A DNA stretch of 64,000 nt, taken from contig SYIK01000006.1 in the NCBI GenBank assembly GCA_005798905.1, positions 1 through 64,000 of the forward strand, given 5' to 3'. The DNA is from Bacteroidota bacterium. GTDB lineage: Bacteria > Bacteroidota > Bacteroidia > Chitinophagales > Chitinophagaceae. A program made the position numbers and the translations under genes. The notes below the pieces were generated by a model. It saw only the letters and a program-made list of their open reading frames with translations, made no database searches and was not told the origin of the DNA. Of this stretch, positions 57,089-64,000 are shown in pieces (position 1 is the first letter of the stretch; the number at the start of each line of letters is the position of its first letter).

Positions 57089-57799
57089 ATGATTTATTTC
57101 CTTCAAATAAGTGATTCTGTAATCAATGCTGCTGCAACTGTGAATAGTGCCGTAACACAGGCAGATAGAAATGGGGACGGCAGTATTAGCTTGGGCGAAC
57201 TTTTAGGAATGGGCGGATGGTTGATGTATCCACTTTTGGGGCTTTTACTTTTAGCTATTTTCTTTTTTGTGGAAAGATGGCTTTCTATTCGTAAAGCCGG
57301 AAGAATAGATGAAAATTTCATGAACATAATTCGCGATCACATTGTTAGTGGAAATGTAACGGCTGCAAAATCTTTTTCAAAAAATACGAATAACCCTGTT
57401 GCACGAATTATTAATAAAGGCATTCAACGAATTGGAAAACCAATTGATATTATTGAAGACAGCATGGAGAATGTTGGACGTTTGGAAATGTACAATCTCG
57501 AAAAAAACCTTTCCGTTCTTTCTTTGGTTTATGGTATTGCGCCAATGATGGGATTTTTGGGAACAATTATCGGCATGTTGCAATTGTTTTATCAAATCAA
57601 TGCCACGGGAGAATTTACACCAGCCGCAATTGCAGGAGGTATTTATACAAAAATGATTACTTCTGCTGCAGGACTTATCATTGGACTATTGGCTTATGTG
57701 GGCTATAATTTTTTAACTGCACAAATAAATAAAGTAACCAATAAAATGGAAGCTTCCGCAGCAGAATTTATGGATGTTCTACAAGAGCCAACTCGTTAA
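57089..57799 (+). CDS. MotA/TolQ/ExbB-type proton channel protein
   Basis: 236 residues. Three transmembrane helices (about 46-66, 146-170, 187-210) and the ExbB/TolQ block GIAPMMGFLGTIIGML. Unusual N-terminus: residues 28-39 read DRNGDGSISLGE, a complete EF-hand loop (D, N, D, G, I, E at positions 1, 3, 5, 6, 8 and 12). It lies before the first helix, on the periplasmic side. No ExbD/TolR or TonB gene follows; a terminator does. It probably works with partners encoded elsewhere. Confidence 0.82.
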   Translation: MIYFLQISDSVINAAATVNSAVTQADRNGDGSISLGELLGMGGWLMYPLLGLLLLAIFFFVERWLSIRKAGRIDENFMNIIRDHIVSGNVTAAKSFSKNTNNPVARIINKGIQRIGKPIDIIEDSMENVGRLEMYNLEKNLSVLSLVYGIAPMMGFLGTIIGMLQLFYQINATGEFTPAAIAGGIYTKMITSAAGLIIGLLAYVGYNFLTAQINKVTNKMEASAAEFMDVLQEPTR

Positions 57800-57820
57800 A
57801 ATTGTTTTAAGTTATTAACA

Positions 57821-57849
57821 AAAAACCGTCTGTTAAAAAGACGGTTTTT
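57821..57849. terminator. Intrinsic terminator between convergent genes
   Basis: An 11-bp stem, aaaaaccgtct (57821-57831) with agacggttttt (57839-57849), has a 7-base loop and T runs. Symmetric enough to end both the channel gene and the minus-strand protease gene. Confidence 0.85.
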
Positions 57850-57874
57850 TTATTATAATTATACTTGGGAATTA

Positions 57875-59410
57875 TTAGTCGTTCAGATTTAGCGGATAAG
57901 CATAAGTTCCTTCGTAGCCCGGGTAAATTCCTTCCAAACGAATTGTACCGAAAGCAGTTGATAAAATTTTACTCAACTCTTCTATGGTTGTAATTCTTCG
58001 TCCGTTGATTGCAGTTATTACAAATCCATCTTCCATTCTTGTTTTTCCCAAACGGCCATTTTGTTGAATATCTTTTACAATAATTCCACCCTGAATATTG
58101 TTTTGCTCAGCTTTTGCTTTTGAAAGATTTTCTAAAGTAGCGCCTAATTTTTCACTAATATTTGCTTCAGCAATTACACTTGGTTTACCGGGAGAATCTT
58201 TTAAAGTAACCGAAGTTGTCATTTCTTCTCCATTTCTAAAAAAGCTCACAGGTACTTTATCGCCGGGTTTAAATTGCGCAATCTGACCACTCATCTCTAA
58301 TCCATTCGACACAGCATTGTTATTTATTTTTAATATTACATCTCCTTTTTTCAAACCGGATTGTGCCGCGGCACCATCGGAAGGGAGTTCTTGTACAAAC
58401 ACGCCTTGTCCGTCAACAACCCCTGCTTTCTTAATTGCTTTTTCATTTTCTTCTACATTCGGGATATAACTAATTCCAAGATAACCGCGTTTTACATCGC
58501 CGTATTCTATCAAATCGTTTACAATTTTTTTGGCAATGTTTACTGGAATCGCAAAAGAATATCCGGCATAAGTTCCGTTTGGCGCAAGAATTGCAGAGTT
58601 AATTCCAATCAATTCTCCCGTAACATTTATTAATGCACCGCCACTATTTCCTTGGTTTACTGCAGCATCTGTTTGAATGAACGATTCAACCGCAGAAACA
58701 TTAGCAGTGCCGGAAATTGACGGCGACATTTGTCGTTCATTAATTCCAATCGTTCTTCCTTTTGCGCTTACAATTCCTGCTGTAACAGTTGTTTCCAATG
58801 TTAATGGATAGCCGATTGCAAGCACCCATTGACCCAATTTTACATTATCGGAATTTCCATAAATAAGGTACGGAAATTCTTCACCGTCAATTTTTAATAC
58901 AGCTAAATCGCTACTTGCGTCTTTGCCAATTAATCTTGCTTTGTATGTTTTTTTGTTGTGAAGTGTTACTGTTATTTCTTCGGCAACTCCACCTTTTTGA
59001 TCGCTAACAACGTGGTTGTTGGTTACAATATATCCATCGCCACTAATTAAAACGCCGCTTCCGGATGCACGCTGTTCGGGCATTACTTGTGGGCCAAAGT
59101 CAAAATAAGGGTCAAAGAAATCTTCAAAAAATCCGCGTTGTTGTTTTGGTAATCCGTTGTTTATTTTTTGTGCAGGAATTTTTGTTTTAATATGAACAAC
59201 AGCCTGCACCGAAGTTTGAGAAGCTTGTGTAAAATCGATAGAAGTATTTTCATTTTTCCCGTCGAAAAAGCCGGCATAATTCGCAGGGATTTTTCCATCA
59301 GATTGAATAGCTGTTTTTTTAACAGGAAAATAATTTAGAAAAAGCCAAACACTTGCAATTGCAGAAATACTGCTGATTGCTGCTATTGATAAAATTTGTT
59401 TCAGTTTCAT
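57875..59410 (-). CDS. degP: Do/HtrA family periplasmic serine protease
   Basis: 511 residues with an N-terminal membrane-anchor or signal helix (about 5-27). Trypsin-like domain with the triad His133 (NNHVV), Asp168 (SDLAVLK) and Ser256 (GNSGGAL), followed by two PDZ domains (about 300-385 and 415-505). It degrades or refolds misfolded envelope proteins. It stands alone: no sigma-E-like regulator is near. Confidence 0.93.
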   Translation of the reverse strand: MKLKQILSIAAISSISAIASVWLFLNYFPVKKTAIQSDGKIPANYAGFFDGKNENTSIDFTQASQTSVQAVVHIKTKIPAQKINNGLPKQQRGFFEDFFDPYFDFGPQVMPEQRASGSGVLISGDGYIVTNNHVVSDQKGGVAEEITVTLHNKKTYKARLIGKDASSDLAVLKIDGEEFPYLIYGNSDNVKLGQWVLAIGYPLTLETTVTAGIVSAKGRTIGINERQMSPSISGTANVSAVESFIQTDAAVNQGNSGGALINVTGELIGINSAILAPNGTYAGYSFAIPVNIAKKIVNDLIEYGDVKRGYLGISYIPNVEENEKAIKKAGVVDGQGVFVQELPSDGAAAQSGLKKGDVILKINNNAVSNGLEMSGQIAQFKPGDKVPVSFFRNGEEMTTSVTLKDSPGKPSVIAEANISEKLGATLENLSKAKAEQNNIQGGIIVKDIQQNGRLGKTRMEDGFVITAINGRRITTIEELSKILSTAFGTIRLEGIYPGYEGTYAYPLNLND

Positions 59411-59502
59411 TAGTTTAAATATTTAATAAATGACTCACAAAATAAGGAACGATTTTTAAATGGCGATAGTGTGTAATTAGTTTAACATTTTTTTTTTAAA
59501 AA

Positions 59503-60495
59503 TTAAAGATTTTCTAAAAAGTCAAGTGTGTTTACACCGTCTGCGTAATCTGTCAATGATGGGCATTGAGCTTTTCCAAAAGGAAGATGTTTTTTTGCTA
59601 CGATGCATTGTAAATCTTCCGATGAATTTAGTTTTTTAATTACAGCTTCTTTGTCGGAATAATATTCGTAATGCAGTTGACTTACTGCTGAAAAGTTGCT
59701 TTCGTTTTCCACTAAAAGAATCGTTCCGTTTGACATGTAAAATTTATTATTTAAAATATGCAAAGCCAAATTATAATCGTAATTGTTTTTGAATTTGTGA
59801 TGCTCACTAAAGTATTTATATTTATTAAATGCTGCAAGCAATGGAATGAAATCGTAGTTTTCGGGCACATAAATTTTAGTTACATTTCTGCAACCCAATC
59901 CAAAATAAAGATGAACATCATCGGCAAGATTTTCTAAATCCTGCGCTTGTTCGTTTCCTTCTAAAATTGCAACGGAAGTTTTGTTTTTGCGAATGATATT
60001 TGGGTATTTGCCAAAATAATATTCAAAATATCTGGATGAATTATTGCTGCCAGTTGCAATAAATGCATCGCAGTTTTTCAGTATTTCGAAATATTGAATC
60101 AATTCATTTGCTTCGGGATGTTTGGTTTGAATCCAATTGGTAATGTGTTTAATTAATAATTCATCTTTTGTAGATGCTTTTATTTTTATTTTATTTCCCG
60201 AAATAAAAACAGAAAGAAAATCATGAAGTCCAACTAATGGAATATTCCCTGCCATCACTACTCCAATTGTTTTTGGGTTTAAATTTTCATTTTGTAATTT
60301 GTTTGTCCAGTTTTCAAGTAAAGATTTTTGCAAAAAATTAGTTGCAATGTTTTGTACAGAGAGTTCAATAAAATCTTTTGTAAACCAGCTGTTTTGAATT
60401 TGTGCATTTTGTTTGCACTTTTCCCAAACTTCATCCTTTGATAAAAGGTGTTTGCCCAACTCAACTAATAATTCAATTCGTTCTTGTAATTTCAT
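59503..60495 (-). CDS. LuxC-type acyl-CoA reductase
   Basis: 330 residues, much shorter than luminescence LuxC (near 480) but usual in Bacteroidota. Aldehyde dehydrogenase-like fold; catalytic Cys lies in LGCRNVTKIY. Other landmarks are GVVMAGNIPLVGLHD and KTSVAILEGNE. It should reduce acyl-CoA to aldehyde; the natural substrate is unknown. No LuxD/E or luciferase genes are near. Divergent from the ferredoxin gene, with interlocking promoters. Confidence 0.83.
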   Translation of the reverse strand: MKLQERIELLVELGKHLLSKDEVWEKCKQNAQIQNSWFTKDFIELSVQNIATNFLQKSLLENWTNKLQNENLNPKTIGVVMAGNIPLVGLHDFLSVFISGNKIKIKASTKDELLIKHITNWIQTKHPEANELIQYFEILKNCDAFIATGSNNSSRYFEYYFGKYPNIIRKNKTSVAILEGNEQAQDLENLADDVHLYFGLGCRNVTKIYVPENYDFIPLLAAFNKYKYFSEHHKFKNNYDYNLALHILNNKFYMSNGTILLVENESNFSAVSQLHYEYYSDKEAVIKKLNSSEDLQCIVAKKHLPFGKAQCPSLTDYADGVNTLDFLENL

Positions 60496-60526
60496 TTGCG
60501 AGAGTTATATTTGTAGGGCAAAAGTA
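60484..60526. promoter_or_regulatory. Back-to-back promoters for luxC-like and ferredoxin genes
   Basis: On the + strand TTG (60484-60486), 19 bases, TATATTTG (60506-60513) fits the consensus and drives the ferredoxin gene. On the minus strand TACTTTTG (60519-60526) is an exact TAnnTTTG for the luxC-like gene. The two -7 elements are only 5 bases apart, so RNA polymerase can probably use just one at a time. Confidence 0.55.
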
Positions 60527-60552
60527 ATTCTCAACTCATTAATAAAATAATT

Positions 60553-60900
60553 ATGGCTATTAAGATAACAGACGAATGTATCAACTGCGGTGCTTGCGAA
60601 CCGGAATGTCCCAATAACGCTATTTACGAAGGTGGTGTAGAATGGGCAATTGTAGATGGAACAAGTGTAAAAGGTCAGGTCGTATTGATGGATGGAAGTT
60701 TAATGGATGTAGGTCAAAAAAATGCACCGGTTGCTGCAGATGTTTATTATATCGTCCCCAATAAATGTACAGAGTGCCAAGGTTTTCATGAAGAACCTCA
60801 ATGTGCTGCTGTTTGTCCGGTTGATTGTTGCATTCCCGATGAACTATATCGCGAAACAGTAGATGAGTTGTTGGCGAAGAAAGCTAAGTTGCACATCTAA
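60553..60900 (+). CDS. 4Fe-4S dicluster ferredoxin
   Basis: 115 residues. Cluster 1 motif [12 protein letters not shown] with Cys9, 12, 15 and 19; cluster 2 with Cys72, Cys75, Cys84 and Cys88, i.e. CxxC-x8-CxxxC, the insertion seen in Chlorobium/Allochromatium-type ferredoxins. Between them is a hydrophobic beta insert (about 30-60). It carries electrons at low potential. Partner unknown; the divergent luxC-like reductase is the neighbour. A strong terminator follows. Confidence 0.92.
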   Translation: MAIKITDECINCGACEPECPNNAIYEGGVEWAIVDGTSVKGQVVLMDGSLMDVGQKNAPVAADVYYIVPNKCTECQGFHEEPQCAAVCPVDCCIPDELYRETVDELLAKKAKLHI

Positions 60901-60919
60901 GTTGTATTTAATTTATTCG

Positions 60920-60958
60920 AATAATAAAGGTGAAGATTTTTTCTTCACCTTTATTATT
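60920..60958. terminator. Strong intrinsic terminator after the ferredoxin gene
   Basis: A 17-bp perfect stem, 60920-60936 with 60942-60958 (core ggtgaaga/tcttcacc), has a 5-base T loop and begins 20 bases after the stop. Confidence 0.9.
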
Positions 60959-61021
60959 TAACAGTTTCTTATTTTTAGTTAATTATTTTTTTAGAATATT
61001 TGCGTACAGAATTTATCAAGA

Positions 61022-61999
61022 ATGAAAAAAAATATTGCATTAGTTACAGGTGGTTTTTCGGGAGAAGCAGTTATTTCCTACAAATCTGCAGCAACGATTG
61101 ATAAAAATTTAGATCGCTTAAAATTTAATGTTTATCTGATTGACATCAATAAAGAAGGATGGTTTTATCAAGTGTCCAACGAGGGAAAAATAGAAATTGA
61201 TAAAAACGATTTTTCATTGAACTTGAAAAATGAAAAAATAAAATTTGATGCGGTGTTTATCGGGATGCATGGTACACCGGGAGAAGATGGAAAACTGCAG
61301 GGTTATTTTGATCTTTTAAAAATTCCTTACACCGGTTGTAATGCAACTACTTCTGCTATTACATTTAATAAAAGATATACGGTTGCAGTTGCGGCAATGG
61401 GCGGAATTCATGTTGCAAAATCAATGCACTTGTTTAAGCACACCACTGTATTAATTTCTCAAATTTGCGATCAATTAAAATTCCCAGTTTTTGTGAAGCC
61501 AAGCAATGGAGGAAGTAGTATTGGGATGAGTAAAATTTCTAAAACAGAAGATTTGGAAAGTGCGATTGCAAAAGCATTTTTAGAAGATGATCAAGTGTTG
61601 ATTGAAGAAATGATTGTTGGTAGAGAATTTACGGTGGGCGTTTTTAAATCAAACGAAACAATAATTGTATTGCCAATAACGGAAGTGAAAAGCAAAAAAG
61701 ATTTTTTCGATTTCGAAGCAAAATACCTGGGCGCATCGGAAGAAATAACCCCGGCAGATATTGAAGTTGTCGTTGCAGAAAAAATTAGAACAGCGGCAAA
61801 AAATATTTATGCAATTTTCAATTGCAATGGAATTGTCCGAATCGATTTTATTTACCACGAAGCTTCCGGAAATCCTTTTATGTTGGAGATAAATTCAATT
61901 CCCGGACAAAGCGATGCAAGCCTTGTTCCAATGCAGGTAAAAGAAATGGGTTGGAGTTTGAAAGAATTTTATTCAAAACTTTTAGAGGCATGTTTTTAA
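61022..61999 (+). CDS. ddl: D-alanine--D-alanine ligase
   Basis: 325 residues. ATP-grasp ligase that makes D-Ala-D-Ala for peptidoglycan. N-terminal VTGGFSGEAVIS, then HGTPGEDGKLQG, the glycine-rich KPSNGGSSIGMSK, and the metal site LEINSIPGQSDASL are all present. It heads a likely operon with the PASTA and rhodanese genes (spacing 38 and 17 bases). Confidence 0.94.
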   Translation: MKKNIALVTGGFSGEAVISYKSAATIDKNLDRLKFNVYLIDINKEGWFYQVSNEGKIEIDKNDFSLNLKNEKIKFDAVFIGMHGTPGEDGKLQGYFDLLKIPYTGCNATTSAITFNKRYTVAVAAMGGIHVAKSMHLFKHTTVLISQICDQLKFPVFVKPSNGGSSIGMSKISKTEDLESAIAKAFLEDDQVLIEEMIVGREFTVGVFKSNETIIVLPITEVKSKKDFFDFEAKYLGASEEITPADIEVVVAEKIRTAAKNIYAIFNCNGIVRIDFIYHEASGNPFMLEINSIPGQSDASLVPMQVKEMGWSLKEFYSKLLEACF

Positions 62000-62037
62000 T
62001 TTAAAGAATTTTTATTTTTAATAAATAACAAAAACTG

Positions 62038-62832
62038 ATGTTTGAATTTATAACCAAGCGATCGATTTTTTTTAATATTCTTTCCGGCTTTTTTCTTATG
62101 ATTGCTTGTTTGTTTTTGCTGTACACTTTATTGGGGCCAATTACGCGACACGGCAAAATAATTACTGTGCCAAATGTTGTCGGAAAAAATTTTGAGGAAG
62201 CGAAAACGATTTTAAGCGGTCAAGGATTTGATGTAGAAATTCAAGATTCAATTTATACAGATACCATAACGAGCAGTGCAGTTTTGAAACAAATGCCCGA
62301 AGGTGATGCCATTGTAAAAATTCATCGAAAAGTGTATCTAACAATTAATCGAAATGTGCCCCCACTTATTGAAATGCCGAATTTAATTGGTTTTAGTTTT
62401 CGCAATGCAGAAATGCAATTGAAAAATTTGGGATTGCGAGTTGGTGATACTTTGTTTCGGCCGGACTTTGCGAAGAATGCAGTATTGGAACAATTGCAGA
62501 ATGGTGTAAAAATTAAACCCGGCGATAAAATTCAACAAGGAAGTATTGTTGTTCTTGTTGTTGGAGATGGATTGGGTGGCGAAGTTTTTAATGTGCCCAA
62601 TTTATTAGGTAGAACTTTTAGCGATGCAAAAGTATTTTTAGAGTCGAACGGGTTAAGTTTTTTAGTTGTGTTACCCGATGCTGATGTGAAGGATACTGCT
62701 GCTGCATTTATTTACAAACAAAACCCTGTACAAGTTGATGAGGAAGGGAATGCTCGCAAAATTCGTCAGGGGCAAACAATAGACGTTTGGTTAAGTGTAC
62801 AGCGACCTCGTATAGATACATTACACTTTTAA
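62038..62832 (+). CDS. PASTA domain membrane protein
   Basis: 264 residues. One N-terminal transmembrane helix (about 13-33) and three PASTA domains (about 38-107, 109-178, 182-258), each opening with VPNVVGKNFEEA, MPNLIGFSFRNA or VPNLLGRTFSDA. PASTA domains bind peptidoglycan fragments, though no kinase domain is attached here. The position after ddl fits a cell-wall role. In Bacteroidota this pair is common; precise function unknown. Confidence 0.88.
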   Translation: MFEFITKRSIFFNILSGFFLMIACLFLLYTLLGPITRHGKIITVPNVVGKNFEEAKTILSGQGFDVEIQDSIYTDTITSSAVLKQMPEGDAIVKIHRKVYLTINRNVPPLIEMPNLIGFSFRNAEMQLKNLGLRVGDTLFRPDFAKNAVLEQLQNGVKIKPGDKIQQGSIVVLVVGDGLGGEVFNVPNLLGRTFSDAKVFLESNGLSFLVVLPDADVKDTAAAFIYKQNPVQVDEEGNARKIRQGQTIDVWLSVQRPRIDTLHF

Positions 62833-62849
62833 TAATTGAGATTTTTTTT

Positions 62850-63167
62850 ATGAAACACATTACGGTTGAAGAATTGAAAATTAAAATGGAAGATGGAATT
62901 AAAATGCATTTGCTTGATGTGCGCGAATTGAGCGAATATGAGGAGTTTAATATTGGCGGGATACATATTCCACTTGGAAAAATTCAAAGTTTTCAAATTG
63001 AAGACATCGATGAGTTTAAAGATGATGAAATAATTATACATTGTCGTAGTGGAATTCGAAGTGTTACCGCTGCACTTTTTTTAGAAATGCAAGGGTTTAA
63101 AAATGTAAGTAACCTTTTAGGTGGGTTAGTTGCATGGCAGGAAAAATTTGGAAATACTTTCTCTTAG
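62850..63167 (+). CDS. Single-domain rhodanese-like protein
   Basis: 105 residues, one rhodanese domain. The active-site loop is IIHCRSGIRS with the catalytic Cys at about 71, and MHLLDVRELSEYEEFNIGG leads the fold. It should carry sulfur as a persulfide. The frame opens inside the PASTA gene, but ATG 62850, 17 bases after that gene, is the natural start. Confidence 0.9.
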   Translation: MKHITVEELKIKMEDGIKMHLLDVRELSEYEEFNIGGIHIPLGKIQSFQIEDIDEFKDDEIIIHCRSGIRSVTAALFLEMQGFKNVSNLLGGLVAWQEKFGNTFS

Positions 63168-63173
63168 TTTCTA

Positions 63174-64000
63174 TTAAAATTTCAAGTTGACTCCAATCGA
63201 AAAATTAATTCCTGCCATCGGGTAATAATAATTTTCAGTTGTTAATTTTTGGTTGTATAAATAGCTAAATGTGTAACCATTTGGTTCGTACAATTTGTTG
63301 AAAATATTTGCAGCTAATAAAATTATTTTCGCTTCTTTTAATTTTCCTTTACTTATTGAATAAGTCATTCTCGCATCTTGTGTGTAAAATGCGTTCAACT
63401 TTCTGTTTTCGTTTTGGGTATTATCCAAAAATTGGTTGCTTACATATTTACTTATCAAACTAAATTCTACATCTTTCATCGGAATTAAATTAATCGTAGC
63501 ACCTCCTACAATGTTTGGAGAAAAAGCAATATCAGTTAATGCATAGTTTTTAGTTTGTTGTCCACCGTTATCATAATCATCAATGTATTCCGTAAAATTT
63601 TCTATTTTATTTTTACTGAAAGAAATGTTGGAAGTTGCATTTATCCAAGGTTTGATAACACTTGTTGCCTCCAATTCAATTCCAGTTCTATAACTTATTG
63701 GAATGTTTGTTCTTGTGTAAGCGCCTACATCATTTATTTTTCCGGTTAACACTAATTGATCTTTATAGTTCATAAAATAAGCGGTGGCTTTCCAATAATA
63801 GTTCGATTTTTTATTGGAAATACCGAATTCAAAATCAGTTAATTTTTCTGCTTTTGGTGATTGATTTGAAGTTGCTTCAAAATCTTCGCGGTTGGGTTCT
63901 TTTTGTCCACGACTAATAGAGAAATAGCTAAGCCAATTATTTTTTGAAAATGTTAATCCTGCTTTTGGGTTGAAAAAATTGTATTTGTTTTTTACAATTA
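63174..64000 (-). CDS. TonB-dependent receptor, C-terminal part (cut by window edge)
   Basis: At least 275 residues; the frame runs open from the stop at 63174 to the end of the window, so the ATG at 63773 is internal. The sequence consists of outer-membrane beta strands: LSYFSISRGQKEPNREDF, KLTDFEFGISNKKSNYYWKATAYFMNY, then YRTGIELEATS and a final FSIGVNLKF with C-terminal aromatic residue. This is the end of a classical TonB-dependent receptor rather than SusC type. Substrate unknown. It converges with the rhodanese gene (6-base gap). Confidence 0.85.
   Translation of the reverse strand, partial: IVKNKYNFFNPKAGLTFSKNNWLSYFSISRGQKEPNREDFEATSNQSPKAEKLTDFEFGISNKKSNYYWKATAYFMNYKDQLVLTGKINDVGAYTRTNIPISYRTGIELEATSVIKPWINATSNISFSKNKIENFTEYIDDYDNGGQQTKNYALTDIAFSPNIVGGATINLIPMKDVEFSLISKYVSNQFLDNTQNENRKLNAFYTQDARMTYSISKGKLKEAKIILLAANIFNKLYEPNGYTFSYLYNQKLTTENYYYPMAGINFSIGVNLKF

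Overview
The window is a compact, AT-rich stretch of a Bacteroidota chromosome. The gene content (SusC/SusD pair, many lipoproteins, GH144, VTC-domain protein, capsule locus of Wzi/SLBB type) best fits the order Chitinophagales; the family level is inference. Supporting signs are promoters of the Bacteroidota type (TTTG, 19 bases, TAnnTTTG), almost no Shine-Dalgarno sequences, and lipoprotein signal peptides on most secreted enzymes. No rRNA, tRNA, CRISPR array, transposase or integrase was seen.

Region 1 (1-536) holds a near-perfect 257-base inverted repeat at the very start of the window, then a canonical promoter. Region 2 (537-19078) is a polysaccharide utilisation locus on the + strand: SusC, SusD, a LamG-fold lipoprotein, an FG-GAP/ASPIC lipoprotein, a vanadium-haloperoxidase-like lipoprotein, GH144, GH43 with a discoidin domain, an SGNH hydrolase, a DJ-1/PfpI protein, GH3 and GH16. 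It resumes at 23024-27997 with two GH30 enzymes and a sialate O-acetylesterase family protein. The enzyme set points to beta-glucans (beta-1,3 and beta-1,6 linkages from GH16/GH30/GH3, beta-1,2 from GH144). No regulator of the locus (HTCS, SusR, ECF sigma or anti-sigma) lies in the window. Region 3 (19079-22862) splits the locus: a candidate structured RNA with a strong terminator, a TrpB2-type tryptophan synthase, and a minus-strand trio of VTC-domain polymerase, DUF4956 membrane protein and DUF2490 protein.

Region 4 (28154-43779) is a Wzx/Wzy-type surface polysaccharide operon: two Wzi proteins, a long SLBB export protein, Wzz, GT9, GT25, Wzy, Wzx, WecG/TagA-type GT26, a WcaJ-type initiating transferase, a third Wzi, and a DUF707-like protein. 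Assembly and export functions are complete, but there are few glycosyltransferases, no nucleotide-sugar synthesis genes and no tyrosine kinase.

Region 5 (43830-64000) is housekeeping: AccA, DapA, RNase Z, a STAS protein, ClpC, IspD, Fmt, NamZ-type DUF1343 protein, FKBP isomerase, peptidase T, SPFH protein, an ExbB/TolQ-like channel, HtrA/Deg protease, LuxC-type reductase, ferredoxin, Ddl, PASTA protein, rhodanese and the C-terminal end of a TonB-dependent receptor cut by the window edge. Two genes here (53300-54080 and 56049-56982) look frameshifted in homopolymers near their 5' ends.
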